Source of the DNA: a virus
Strand: one strand, 5' to 3'
IMG/VR virus record: IMGVR_UViG_3300017773_000087
Location: 1 to 30,022 of that record
DNA length: 30,022 bases
The notes under the pieces are model-generated. The model saw only the letters and a list, made by a program, of their open reading frames with translations. It had not been told where the DNA came from and searched no databases. Positions 14,441 through 21,780 of this stretch are shown one piece after another; the first letter of the stretch is position 1; each line of letters starts with the position of its first letter. The translations under genes and the position numbers were made by a program.

Positions 14441-14524
14441 TGGGATTTGACTAGCCCTAGCGACTGACCCAGCAGACGCTTACGAAGACTCTAGGGCGAA
14501 ACCTTTCGTAAGGAGGTAGCACAG

Positions 14525-15001
14525 ATGAGTGCAACAACTTTTTCTGGTCCCGTTAAGGCGGGTCCTATTGACACGACAACTGGAACCACACTTGGCACTG
14601 ATGTTAAAAACACAGGACAGGTGGTAATGGCACAGACGTTCTCAACGGGAACTGCTCTTTCGAGTGGGGCTTCTACTGCGAACTCTACGACTGTCGTTAT
14701 TCCAGCTAACTCACAGATTGTTGATATAGTCCTTGATAAGCCAACAGCGATGGGAAATGCGACTTGCGTTTTCAGTGTTGGGGACACAGTTGGTGGAAAC
14801 AAAACTTTCATCAATGACTTCTCAATCACCACAGGTTCTGGGGCTGGAAGAGCATATCCAACTACTGAAGCTGGTGGAGCATTAGCCTGGGCTGATGTAG
14901 GGACGGCTGATGTCAAACTTACCTGGACAAGCACCGGTGCTACTAATGCGGGTGAAGTTAGAGTTACTGTTCTGTACCAACAAAATATTAACCTGCAATA
15001 A
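14525..15001 (+). CDS. Virion structural protein, Thr/Ala/Gly-rich
   Basis: The protein has 158 residues, with an excellent ribosome binding site TAAGGAGGT just upstream of the ATG at 14525. It is nearly free of charged residues in its first half and rich in Thr, Ser, Gly and Ala with alternating hydrophobics, a beta-sandwich type of composition. VVIPANSQIVDIVLDKPTA and VKLTWTSTGATNAGEVRVTV are the clearest strands. Such proteins after the coat gene are often head decoration or fibre proteins in marine phages. No specific function is recognised. Confidence 0.7.
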   Translation: MSATTFSGPVKAGPIDTTTGTTLGTDVKNTGQVVMAQTFSTGTALSSGASTANSTTVVIPANSQIVDIVLDKPTAMGNATCVFSVGDTVGGNKTFINDFSITTGSGAGRAYPTTEAGGALAWADVGTADVKLTWTSTGATNAGEVRVTVLYQQNINLQ

Positions 15002-15013
15002 GAGGAGGGCGTA

Positions 15014-15991
15014 ATGACTGGGTTAAAGTCATTTACCTACACCTATTCGGGTTCTGCGGAAAACAAAAGCAACCCCGCCGCTGATAATGATGCGTGCGGG
15101 GATGCGGCTGCGTTAACTAATGACCAGTTCTATATGCTTCTTGACGGTGGCATGGCAACGGCTGGTGATGGTGACGGTATCTGTACGTCTCAAAGCGTAG
15201 CAGGTCAGCTTTCCATTGATGGTGCAGATTCTGATGAAGCTAGTGGGCAGAGACGTGTGAACTATGGCGTGTCATCTCCAAGGCGGGTTTCTATATCTTC
15301 CGGTGCCAACAACTCTGCTTTAACCTTTACGGTCAAAGGTATGAACGGCAGTGGATTGGAAGTAACGGAAACCCTGACGGGACCTAATGCTGCCAGTGTT
15401 TATACAGCCAACATATACTCTCGCGTAGATATGGTTTTTAGTGACGGTACCACTAATGCTGTAACTGTCGGGGATAATGCTGGTCATGTGGATTTTGGCA
15501 GCTTGTGCCGTCAAATAAACATTACGTCCGATGGTAACTCCAGTGCACGTACATTTGCGGTTACCGGCCTTGACGTATATGGCGCGGTGCAAACTGAAAC
15601 TATTGCAGGACCTAGTTCAGCTACAACTACAGGGTCCAAGTTTTTTAAGTTTGTATCCTCGGTTCAAGCGTCAGCTTCTGATAGTAACAGCGTTAGTGCA
15701 GGTGTCTTGGCCGGTATTCGTGTTATGATTAATAATCAGGATACGCGCCTCAAGAACTGGTACATGGTGCAAGCTGCTAACGCAGCCAAAGCGGAGATCG
15801 ACATGGAAGACGGCGCAACGTCAAGTGCGGCGGGTAGCTCCAAGCTGGTCTTTAATCCGGGTCAGGGTGATGGTGTTGTTAACTACCCAAACATTGGTGG
15901 GTCCGGGATTCGGTTTGCTTCAAGTATGAGTTTTGACATGCCTGTAGATGCGGATCTTCTTACCTCAGCTACGTTTATGTTTGATGGCTGA
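15014..15991 (+). CDS. Structural protein with an internal duplication
   Basis: The protein has 325 residues; the ATG at 15014 follows GAGGAGGG. Two related segments of about 68 residues are visible, 90-157 (RRVSISSGANNSALTFTVKG ...) and 165-234 (CRQINITSDGNSSARTFAVTG ...). Both run through a T-E-T-(L/I)-x-G-P motif and end with a V-x-x-(D/V)-x-A-G type close. This is a duplicated beta domain, probably exposed on the virion. The N-terminal 80 residues are different and Asp/Ala-rich. The function is unknown. It overlaps the next start by 8 bp. Confidence 0.72.
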   Translation: MTGLKSFTYTYSGSAENKSNPAADNDACGDAAALTNDQFYMLLDGGMATAGDGDGICTSQSVAGQLSIDGADSDEASGQRRVNYGVSSPRRVSISSGANNSALTFTVKGMNGSGLEVTETLTGPNAASVYTANIYSRVDMVFSDGTTNAVTVGDNAGHVDFGSLCRQINITSDGNSSARTFAVTGLDVYGAVQTETIAGPSSATTTGSKFFKFVSSVQASASDSNSVSAGVLAGIRVMINNQDTRLKNWYMVQAANAAKAEIDMEDGATSSAAGSSKLVFNPGQGDGVVNYPNIGGSGIRFASSMSFDMPVDADLLTSATFMFDG

Positions 15992-16148
15992 CAGTAACTT
16001 GGCCGCTGAACTTATGGCACATGAGCGAGAATGTGCTGTACGTTGGGAAGCAATAGAGAAACGCTTGGCTCGTCTTGAGTTGATGAGTTGGGCGTTCAAC
16101 ATTGCTATTGTATCGGGGCTGTTTGCAATTGTGATGAAGGTTGTCTGA
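15984..16148 (+). CDS. Small one-span membrane protein (XhlA/holin-like)
   Basis: The protein has 54 residues from the ATG at 15984, inside the end of the previous gene. An amphipathic charged helix (LMAHERECAVRWEAIEKRLARLE) precedes a single membrane segment (about 35-53) and a short KVV tail. This layout, a soluble helix then one transmembrane segment at the C-terminus, is that of XhlA-type hemolysin/holin accessory proteins. A role in lysis or membrane anchoring is an inference; no endolysin gene is in the window. The stop overlaps the next start (TGATG). Confidence 0.72.
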   Translation: MADSNLAAELMAHERECAVRWEAIEKRLARLELMSWAFNIAIVSGLFAIVMKVV

Positions 16149-16558
16149 TGTCTTCTGCCCGTGACAAAAAAGTTGCAAAGGTTATGGGTGAGTATAAACG
16201 TGGTACTCTTAAAAGCAGTTCAGGCAAGAAGGTTACAAATCGCAAACAAGCCCTAGCAATAGCTAGTAGTGAAGGAGATAGAGTTATGCCTCAAGGTAAG
16301 GGTACTTATGGGAGCACGCGTGGCCGTCCCCCGAAGAAGGCCATGTCGAAGGGTGGCCCGGCAAAGAAGAAGCCTGCTGGAAAGAAGAAGCAGGGGTTCA
16401 ATGCTCGTCTGGATGAGTCATTAGGCTCACGTAACAAGGCCAAAGGAAACTTGGGTTCCCGCCGCCGCGAGAGCGAAGGCATGGAGAAGAAGATGGGCCG
16501 TAAGAAGTTTGCTGCGGCAAAAACCATGGACAAGGGTTCAAGGAAGAGGAAAGCCTGA
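16148..16558 (+). CDS. Basic protein: DUF6496-like N-terminus fused to an AT-hook-like basic domain
   Basis: The protein has 136 residues. The first 45 (KKVAKVMGEYKRGTLKSSSG, then KKVTNRKQALAIASSE) match the DUF6496-like motif of phages. Residue 47 is a Met encoded by the ATG at 16286, which has its own ideal Shine-Dalgarno AAGGAG (16272-16277, 8-bp spacing). The sequence from there (MPQGKGTYGSTRGRPPKKAM) resembles the start of a separate small basic protein known from other phages. RGRPPKK at 58-64 is AT-hook-like. The gene may therefore make two products, or be a natural fusion of two genes. Charge suggests DNA binding; the role is unknown. Confidence 0.7.
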   Translation: MSSARDKKVAKVMGEYKRGTLKSSSGKKVTNRKQALAIASSEGDRVMPQGKGTYGSTRGRPPKKAMSKGGPAKKKPAGKKKQGFNARLDESLGSRNKAKGNLGSRRRESEGMEKKMGRKKFAAAKTMDKGSRKRKA

Positions 16559-16761
16559 TGCCGACATTAAATCCGAAGACGGCCTCCAAGAACAAGGTCA
16601 GCAACCAAGAAGCGTATGGCAGCATGCCCGTTGAAGTTGAAGGCACGGGCGGCGATGTCGGGGAAGCCAAGCAGCGCCGTGTCGCAGCCTATGGCAACAA
16701 CAAAGGCGGTAATGTAATCAGGCAGACCAAGGGCCTGTTTACCTACGGCCCTATGGCGTAG
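16558..16761 (+). CDS. Small hypothetical protein
   Basis: The protein has 67 residues and its ATG overlaps the TGA of the previous gene. It begins MPTLNPKTASKNKVSNQEAY and ends with GGNVIRQTKGLFTYGPMA. It is polar and probably poorly ordered, with no membrane segment. I recognise no family. It belongs to the run of tiny genes between structural genes, and coupling makes expression with them likely. Confidence 0.65.
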   Translation: MPTLNPKTASKNKVSNQEAYGSMPVEVEGTGGDVGEAKQRRVAAYGNNKGGNVIRQTKGLFTYGPMA

Positions 16762-16770
16762 GAGAGCGAC

Positions 16771-17337
16771 GTGCGTAGTGATTATTATAAAGGTAAGGTC
16801 ATAGATCGGGTTATACGCCGGAAGGACGCTAAGACTCGTCGCCATATAGAAGCCGATGATGCGGCTGACAAAGAGTTTAAAGATCGTGGCGAAACTGGGT
16901 CGGAGATGAGGCGGGAGGCGCGCCGTAAAAATTTAGACGAGGCGGTTAAAAGCAGTAGGGCTCTGGATCATGACTTCCACAAAGACATGGCCCTTGTGAG
17001 AGAATACGGGAAGGACGCCCCTAAAGGCAGGGGCTTTAATACCAGTAGAGAAGGCGGCGGTATAGTAAGAGACATGCGTGATGGAATGGCTATGGGTGGG
17101 CGCACTCGCCTTCCTAGAGCAGACGATTCCAAGGTCCTTATGGAAGCTGGTGGGTACTCCGGTGGCTTGGCTGAGAGTGGACGTGGAACTATGGCTGGAG
17201 AGATGGGCCGCAAAGGATCTATGTCTGTGCGCGAGGCTGGCGAGGATATGTTTGAACTCAGCAAGCGCAAGCGTGGTATGCAAGGCGGTGGTGCTGCAAG
17301 TTCTTATAACCGTCGCTACAACAATCAGAACAAGTAA
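16771..17337 (+). CDS. Basic, low-complexity hypothetical protein (GTG start)
   Basis: The protein has 188 residues from the GTG at 16771, preceded by GGAGAG about 5-9 bp upstream. The N-terminal 70 residues are highly charged and helical (VIRRKDAKTRRHIEADDAAD). The C-terminal part is Gly/Met/Arg-rich (GMAMGGRTRLP, GEMGRKGSM) and ends with YNRRYNNQNK. The composition suggests a nucleic-acid-associated or disordered virion protein. No family is recognised. Confidence 0.62.
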   Translation: MRSDYYKGKVIDRVIRRKDAKTRRHIEADDAADKEFKDRGETGSEMRREARRKNLDEAVKSSRALDHDFHKDMALVREYGKDAPKGRGFNTSREGGGIVRDMRDGMAMGGRTRLPRADDSKVLMEAGGYSGGLAESGRGTMAGEMGRKGSMSVREAGEDMFELSKRKRGMQGGGAASSYNRRYNNQNK

Positions 17338-17343
17338 CCCGTC

Positions 17344-18045
17344 ATGGTTGTTGAGACGACTGCCACTTTCAATCTTGATATAAACGAGATGGCCGAAGAG
17401 GCGTTTGAGCGTTGCGGTTTGGAGATGCGCACAGGGTACGATCTTAAAACTGCAAGGCGCAGCCTCAACCTTATGGGGCTTGAGTGGCAGAATCGTGGGC
17501 TAAATCTGTGGTGTATTGAAGAGAAATACTTCGACTTTACGCAAGGCACGCAAGAGTACACGCTTGATGCAGACACGATTGATGTAATTGAAGCGGTTGT
17601 CCGGACAAACCCTGGCACTCAAAACTTACAGATCGACTCAAGTATCTCGCGGGTGTCTCCTGTTACATATGCAACAATCCCTGACAAGTTGGAGCAGGGA
17701 CGCCCAAATCAGTATTGGGTGGATAGGCAACGCGCTGCTCCCGTTATTCATATTTACCCAACGGCGAGTAGTGATTTCACCAGCGCACAGTTTGTGTACT
17801 GGCGAGTAAGGCGCATGACTGATACGGGTATCAAGGGCTCTAACAACTATGATATTCCCGCGTTGTTTCTACCGGCTATGGTAGCTGGCCTTGCGTACTA
17901 CATTGCCCTCAAGAAGCCTGAGGTGTCAGACCGTGTCGGTATGCTTAAGCAGATATATGAAGAGCAGTTCCAGTTAGCCGCAGAAGAGAACAGGGTCAAA
18001 GCGCCGTTCCGGTTAATTCCTCTAGCGGAGTATTACTCAGCATGA
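17344..18045 (+). CDS. Head-tail connector / adaptor protein (putative, P22 gp4-like role)
   Basis: The protein has 233 residues. The blocks RRSLNLMGLEWQNRGLNLWCIEE (near 39-61), FDFTQGTQEYTLDADTIDV and PAMVAGLAYYIALKKPEV (near 180) form the pattern I know from connector or tail-adaptor proteins next to portal modules in podophages. Such proteins form the dodecameric ring below the portal. The C-terminal half is helical (LKQIYEEQFQLAAEENR). It overlaps the next gene (ATGA). The specific equivalence to P22 gp4 is inferred from the portal type and gene order. Confidence 0.65.
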   Translation: MVVETTATFNLDINEMAEEAFERCGLEMRTGYDLKTARRSLNLMGLEWQNRGLNLWCIEEKYFDFTQGTQEYTLDADTIDVIEAVVRTNPGTQNLQIDSSISRVSPVTYATIPDKLEQGRPNQYWVDRQRAAPVIHIYPTASSDFTSAQFVYWRVRRMTDTGIKGSNNYDIPALFLPAMVAGLAYYIALKKPEVSDRVGMLKQIYEEQFQLAAEENRVKAPFRLIPLAEYYSA

Positions 18046-18395
18046 GTTACCCATACGCAAGAGGCAAATATGCTTATGGGTACTGTGATAAGACAGGCTT
18101 TCGGTACCCGCTGAGTGAGCTTGTGTATGAGGTGCAAAAAGGAATACGCACGGGACTTCGCGTAGGTAAGGATGTTTTTGATCCTGATCAGCCACAAAAC
18201 TGGCTAGGCACTATTCCTATTAGTGACCCACAGGCTCTGTTTGATCCTCGTCCTAATGGAGCTACAGCAGGACGAGGTTTGTTTTCTTGGGACCCGGTAG
18301 GGGATGGGAACAGCGCACAGATCTTAGGGGATCAGGGCATGCAGACGATGCAGATTGATTCTGCTATTGGTACAGTGACCATTGTGACGAGTTGA
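18042..18395 (+). CDS. Conserved small phage protein with GYCDKTGFRYPLSELV motif
   Basis: The protein has 117 residues and overlaps the connector stop by 4 bp. The N-terminus AYGYCDKTGFRYPLSELVYE is followed by TGLRVGKDVFDPDQPQNWLG, a combination frequent in aquatic phages between the two adaptor genes. It could be a connector or stopper component. The C-terminal 35 residues, with Gly/Asp turns, look like a beta segment. The function is unknown. Confidence 0.7.
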   Translation: MSYPYARGKYAYGYCDKTGFRYPLSELVYEVQKGIRTGLRVGKDVFDPDQPQNWLGTIPISDPQALFDPRPNGATAGRGLFSWDPVGDGNSAQILGDQGMQTMQIDSAIGTVTIVTS

Positions 18396-18399
18396 TATT

Positions 18400-19041
18400 A
18401 TGGCATTAACATATTCAACATTAGTTCAGTCGATTAAAGATTATACGGATTATGAGGAAACAGTATTTGTTTCTCAGATAGACCGTTTTATCTCAAATGC
18501 TGAACAACGCATCTTGCTTGATGTTCAGTTACCTGTGTTCAGAAAAAACCAACAGGGTACACTTAATGCAGACAATAAGTATCTTGCGCTACCTGATGAT
18601 TTTCTTGCGCCGTTTTCTTTATCGGTTGTGTCGTCAAACACCTATGACTTCCTTCTGAACAAGGACGTTAATTTTATTCAGGAGTCTTATCCAGACATTA
18701 CGGAAACGGGTAAGCCAAAGTTCTATGCAATTTTTGATGATACCAATCTTATCGTGGCCCCGATGCCTGATGCAGCGTACACAATGGAGTTTCATTACTT
18801 CTATGCGCCAGAAGGTTTGTCGGCTACAAACACATCAACTTGGCTTTCAAGCAATGCTTACGACTCGTTGTTGTATGCTGCTCTTGTGGAGGCCTACATC
18901 TTTATGAAAGGCGACACAGAATTGTTGAGCTACTATCAGGGGCGCTATCAAGAGACGCTACCGAGGCTCAAGAATTTGGGCGAAGGCCGAGATAGAAAAG
19001 ATGTATATCGCTCAGGACAGCTTAGGATTCCGGTGACATGA
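18400..19041 (+). CDS. Tail adaptor protein (SU10-adaptor / T7 gp11-like)
   Basis: The protein has 213 residues, with the ATG at 18400 only 4 bp after the previous stop. The pattern IDRFISNAEQRILLDVQLPVF, NKYLALPDDFLAPFSLSV, GKPKFYAIFDD and VAPMPDAAYTMEFHYFYAPE is that of phage adaptor proteins such as the SU10 adaptor and T7 gp11 group. These proteins bridge the portal ring and the tail nozzle in short-tailed phages. The C-terminal helix LKNLGEGRDRKDVYRSGQLR is consistent. It overlaps the next start by 4 bp. Confidence 0.78.
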   Translation: MALTYSTLVQSIKDYTDYEETVFVSQIDRFISNAEQRILLDVQLPVFRKNQQGTLNADNKYLALPDDFLAPFSLSVVSSNTYDFLLNKDVNFIQESYPDITETGKPKFYAIFDDTNLIVAPMPDAAYTMEFHYFYAPEGLSATNTSTWLSSNAYDSLLYAALVEAYIFMKGDTELLSYYQGRYQETLPRLKNLGEGRDRKDVYRSGQLRIPVT

Positions 19042-19334
19042 GCTTAGAAGGATCAGTTGGAAGTGGAGAGATCGGCCCGGTTACTGTTCATACTACTCAG
19101 AACAGAGGGCATTCTCCTGAAGAAATAGCAGAGATGTGTGTTAACAAGATTGTTCATATCTCTCAAGATGCGCCGCCGCATGTGCGTGAACAGGCCCTTG
19201 CCTTCCGCGAGAAGGTGAAAGCAGTGGTTGCAGAATATATGCACAGGGCCGTGCAAAGTGACCGTACAACCCTGTGGAATGTTCTAAAGAAAGAAGGGTT
19301 CCACGATGAAGCTGAGATTATAAGGAGACTATAA
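19038..19334 (+). CDS. Small helical conserved phage protein
   Basis: The protein has 98 residues. After a Gly-rich start (EGSVGSGEIGPV) and RGHSPEEIAEMCVNKIVHIS, the sequence is helical (QALAFREKVKAVVAEYMHRA, then VQSDRTTLWNVLKKEG). Homologous short proteins occur between adaptor and fibre genes in marine phages, with no known function. Coupled upstream and downstream (ATGA, TAATG). Confidence 0.7.
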   Translation: MSLEGSVGSGEIGPVTVHTTQNRGHSPEEIAEMCVNKIVHISQDAPPHVREQALAFREKVKAVVAEYMHRAVQSDRTTLWNVLKKEGFHDEAEIIRRL

Positions 19335-19843
19335 TGGCAATTAACCAAGCAATGTGCGGTTCTTATAAGCAAGAGATTACCGCAGGTATTCATTTTTGGG
19401 CACAGCACACACGAACCGGGTCAAGTGCTATTGCAGCGGACACGTTCTACATCGCAATGTTCACTGCTAGTCGAACAGACGCAAACGAAGACCTCACTGG
19501 TTATACGGCAACGAACGAAGTCAGCGGCACGAACTACACCGCAGGGGGGCAAGCGCTGACCAGCGTTACCCTTGGCTTATCGGACAACAGCAGTGCGGTG
19601 CCCACAGCGTTCCTCGACTTCGCGGATACGACATGGAGTTCTTCCACTATTTCTAACGCACGGGTTGCCGTTATCTATAACTACACCTTGGCTACCGCAG
19701 GAACTGGAGCCACGATAAACCACGCAGCAAAGCCATCTGTGTGCGTGTTAGACTTTGGTGGGAACAAGTCCTCCAGTTCTGGAGATTTTACCATCCAGTA
19801 TCCTGCTAATGATGCGAACAACGCCATTATAAGATTGGCGTAG
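19334..19843 (+). CDS. Virion structural protein, beta-rich
   Basis: The protein has 169 residues, starting within the TAATG overlap. It is rich in Thr, Ala, Ser and Asn, with blocks DTFYIAMFTASRT, LGLSDNSSAVPTAFLDFADTTW and VAVIYNYTL. This is a common aquatic-phage structural family that often precedes repeat-rich fibre genes. It is probably exposed on the tail or baseplate-like region. No specific function is known. Confidence 0.7.
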   Translation: MAINQAMCGSYKQEITAGIHFWAQHTRTGSSAIAADTFYIAMFTASRTDANEDLTGYTATNEVSGTNYTAGGQALTSVTLGLSDNSSAVPTAFLDFADTTWSSSTISNARVAVIYNYTLATAGTGATINHAAKPSVCVLDFGGNKSSSSGDFTIQYPANDANNAIIRLA

Positions 19844-19846
19844 TCT

Positions 19847-20458
19847 ATGTCCTCTGTAACCATTATCTTTGGCACCGGCTGGGGAAGAGCCGGTTGGAAC
19901 CAGGGTGCGTGGAACGCAGGGGGTATTAGCTCCTTATCTATGGCGGGCGCTGTCAATAGCGTTACGGCTGTAGAGGGTACGGGTGTAGCAGTGTCTCCGT
20001 CTGCGGTGCAGGCAATCTTTTCTTTTGGCACGTACAGTGTTGGTGAAGGTACAGGGATTACGATAGTAGAGTCAGGAGTTGTTGCGGCCTCTGCTATTGG
20101 AACGGGGTACACGGTTTCTGGAAAGGCGGTGGTGTCGCCCACGGAAGTGGGGAGCGTATCAGCTAGTTTCTCTCTTGGGACATTTGATGTTACGGGCGGC
20201 ATTGCGTTCTCAGTGACGGGCGTTCAGGCGGCTGGCACCACAGGAACTGAAGCGGTTGTCGAAGGGACGGGAATCGCAGTAGTTACTACGGGAACGCAAG
20301 CGGCCAGTGCAATCGGCACGGTGACTACATCAAGCATGGTTGTCGGTGTGACAGGTGTTTCAATTTCGGGGACAATTAACTATCCGGTTATATGGCAACC
20401 CATTGTTCCTGATCAGTCTCCAGGGTGGGTTCCCATAGGCAGCAGAGACGCAGCGTGA
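19847..20458 (+). CDS. Val/Gly repeat-rich fibre-like protein
   Basis: The protein has 203 residues. After MSSVTIIFGTGWGRAGWNQGAW, the sequence consists of degenerate units of about 16-20 residues such as VEGTGVAVSPSAVQ, VGEGTGITIVESG and VEGTGIAVVTTGTQA. It ends with YPVIWQPIVPDQSPGWVPIG. This looks like a beta-strand repeat protein, probably a fibre or spike stem. It has almost no charge and no Cys. Repeats suggest length variation among relatives. Confidence 0.7.
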   Translation: MSSVTIIFGTGWGRAGWNQGAWNAGGISSLSMAGAVNSVTAVEGTGVAVSPSAVQAIFSFGTYSVGEGTGITIVESGVVAASAIGTGYTVSGKAVVSPTEVGSVSASFSLGTFDVTGGIAFSVTGVQAAGTTGTEAVVEGTGIAVVTTGTQAASAIGTVTTSSMVVGVTGVSISGTINYPVIWQPIVPDQSPGWVPIGSRDAA

Positions 20459-20466
20459 GGTAAAAA

Positions 20467-21780
20467 ATGGCAAGTACATATACAACAAATTTTGGTATTG
20501 AGAAGATTGGGTCTGGTGATCAATCAGGATCGTGGGGAACTACGACGAACTTTAACTTGGATATTCTGGACCGCGTCTCTTCCTTCAAAGCCGTTGCAAT
20601 ATCTGGGACGACACACACCCTAACTGTTAGGGAGGCCTCCCCAGACTCGGGGACAGAGAACCTTCAGGACGGCATGTTCCGTGTCATTAAGTTTACCGGA
20701 GCGCTTGGTGCAAACAATACTGTAACTATAGCGCCGAATACGACGACGGCATACTTCATCTTTGTTAACTCAACAACGGACTCTGGCTCCAGTGGCCCGT
20801 ACTCTGTAGTTATAAAACAGGGTTCCGGTGCCGAGATTACTATTCCGAATGGGCACTCATCGGTTGTCTTCTGTGACGGGGCAGGATCTGGCGCTGCTGT
20901 AACGGATGCCTTTGCAAAGCTGTACGTCTCTGATGCAATACAGATTGGATCTGGTGCCGCAGAGGATACAAAGATCGTCTTCGATGGCAACGCCCAGGAC
21001 TTTTACGTTGGCTTAGATGATTCAGCCGATGATCTAATTATCGGATCTGGCTCTGCTGTGGGCACCAACCCAGCGATAGCTGTTGATGAGAACCAACTGG
21101 TGACCTTTCCAGCGGCAGCGGTGACCATCGGTGACGGTACGGCAGAAGACACAAAGCTGGTGTACGACGGCAATGCCAAAGATTTCTACGTTGGCTTAGA
21201 TGACAGCGCAGATAAGCTAGTAATGGGTGTTGGTTCCTCCGTGGGAGTAAACTCTATACTTACCTTAGACGACGACTCTGTGGTAATTGGTGATGGCGAT
21301 GCGGTAGACACAAAGGTTGTGTTTGATGGCAACGCTCAGGATTTCTACATGGGCATAGATGATTCGGCTGATGACTTTGTGTTTGGTCAGGGGTCAACGG
21401 TTGGCAGCAATGTTGCCTTTGCGATTGATGAGAATCAAGTCACGCAGTTCAGTCATGCAGCGGTGGGTTCTACGCAGACGGCTTCAATCTCTGGAGGCAC
21501 TACATTAGATTTCCAGACATACCAGAATTTTGTTCTGACCTTTACCGGCAACGTAACGTTCGACAACCCAACTACTGAGGCAGTTGGTCAATCTGGTTTT
21601 ATCTTTGTCATACAAGATGGGACGGGAAGCAGAACGCTTGCGCTGGGGACTGATTACGAAACAATAGGAGGTGCGGGCCTGACTATCTCAACAACGGCTG
21701 CGGCGGTTGATCTCATCCCATATGTTGTTAAAGCAAGCGGGTCTATTCAGTTAGGCACCGCGCAGTTGGCGTTTGCCTAA
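20467..21780 (+). CDS. Tail fibre / structural protein with three long repeats
   Basis: The protein has 437 residues, with GAGGT before the ATG at 20467. The N-terminal domain (YTTNFGIEKIGSGDQSGSWG, then TTTNFNLDILDRV) is a frequent phage fibre start. It is followed by a Thr/Ser-rich beta region and three repeats of about 50-60 residues from residue 158 on, each with (G/D)TAEDTK(L/I)V-(F/Y)DGNA-DFYVGLDDSAD. The C-terminal part (TYQNFVLTFTGNVTFDNPT, QDGTGSRTLALGTDYE) is beta-rich, as in trimeric fibre stems. It is likely a tail appendage. The stop overlaps the next start (TAATG). Confidence 0.75.
   Translation: MASTYTTNFGIEKIGSGDQSGSWGTTTNFNLDILDRVSSFKAVAISGTTHTLTVREASPDSGTENLQDGMFRVIKFTGALGANNTVTIAPNTTTAYFIFVNSTTDSGSSGPYSVVIKQGSGAEITIPNGHSSVVFCDGAGSGAAVTDAFAKLYVSDAIQIGSGAAEDTKIVFDGNAQDFYVGLDDSADDLIIGSGSAVGTNPAIAVDENQLVTFPAAAVTIGDGTAEDTKLVYDGNAKDFYVGLDDSADKLVMGVGSSVGVNSILTLDDDSVVIGDGDAVDTKVVFDGNAQDFYMGIDDSADDFVFGQGSTVGSNVAFAIDENQVTQFSHAAVGSTQTASISGGTTLDFQTYQNFVLTFTGNVTFDNPTTEAVGQSGFIFVIQDGTGSRTLALGTDYETIGGAGLTISTTAAAVDLIPYVVKASGSIQLGTAQLAFA
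20938..21440 (+). repeat. Three tandem repeats of about 160-180 bp within the fibre gene
   Basis: Repeat units begin near 20938, 21118 and 21280, each coding the block DTK-V-DGNA-DFY-G-DDSAD. They are conserved in protein but diverged in DNA, so they are old repeats maintained by selection rather than recent copies. Confidence 0.75.

Noticed and set aside
15220-15260. A second hammerhead-like CTGATGA on the plus strand
   Set aside because: It lies in a coding sequence, and no GAAA with flanking stems follows at the required place.
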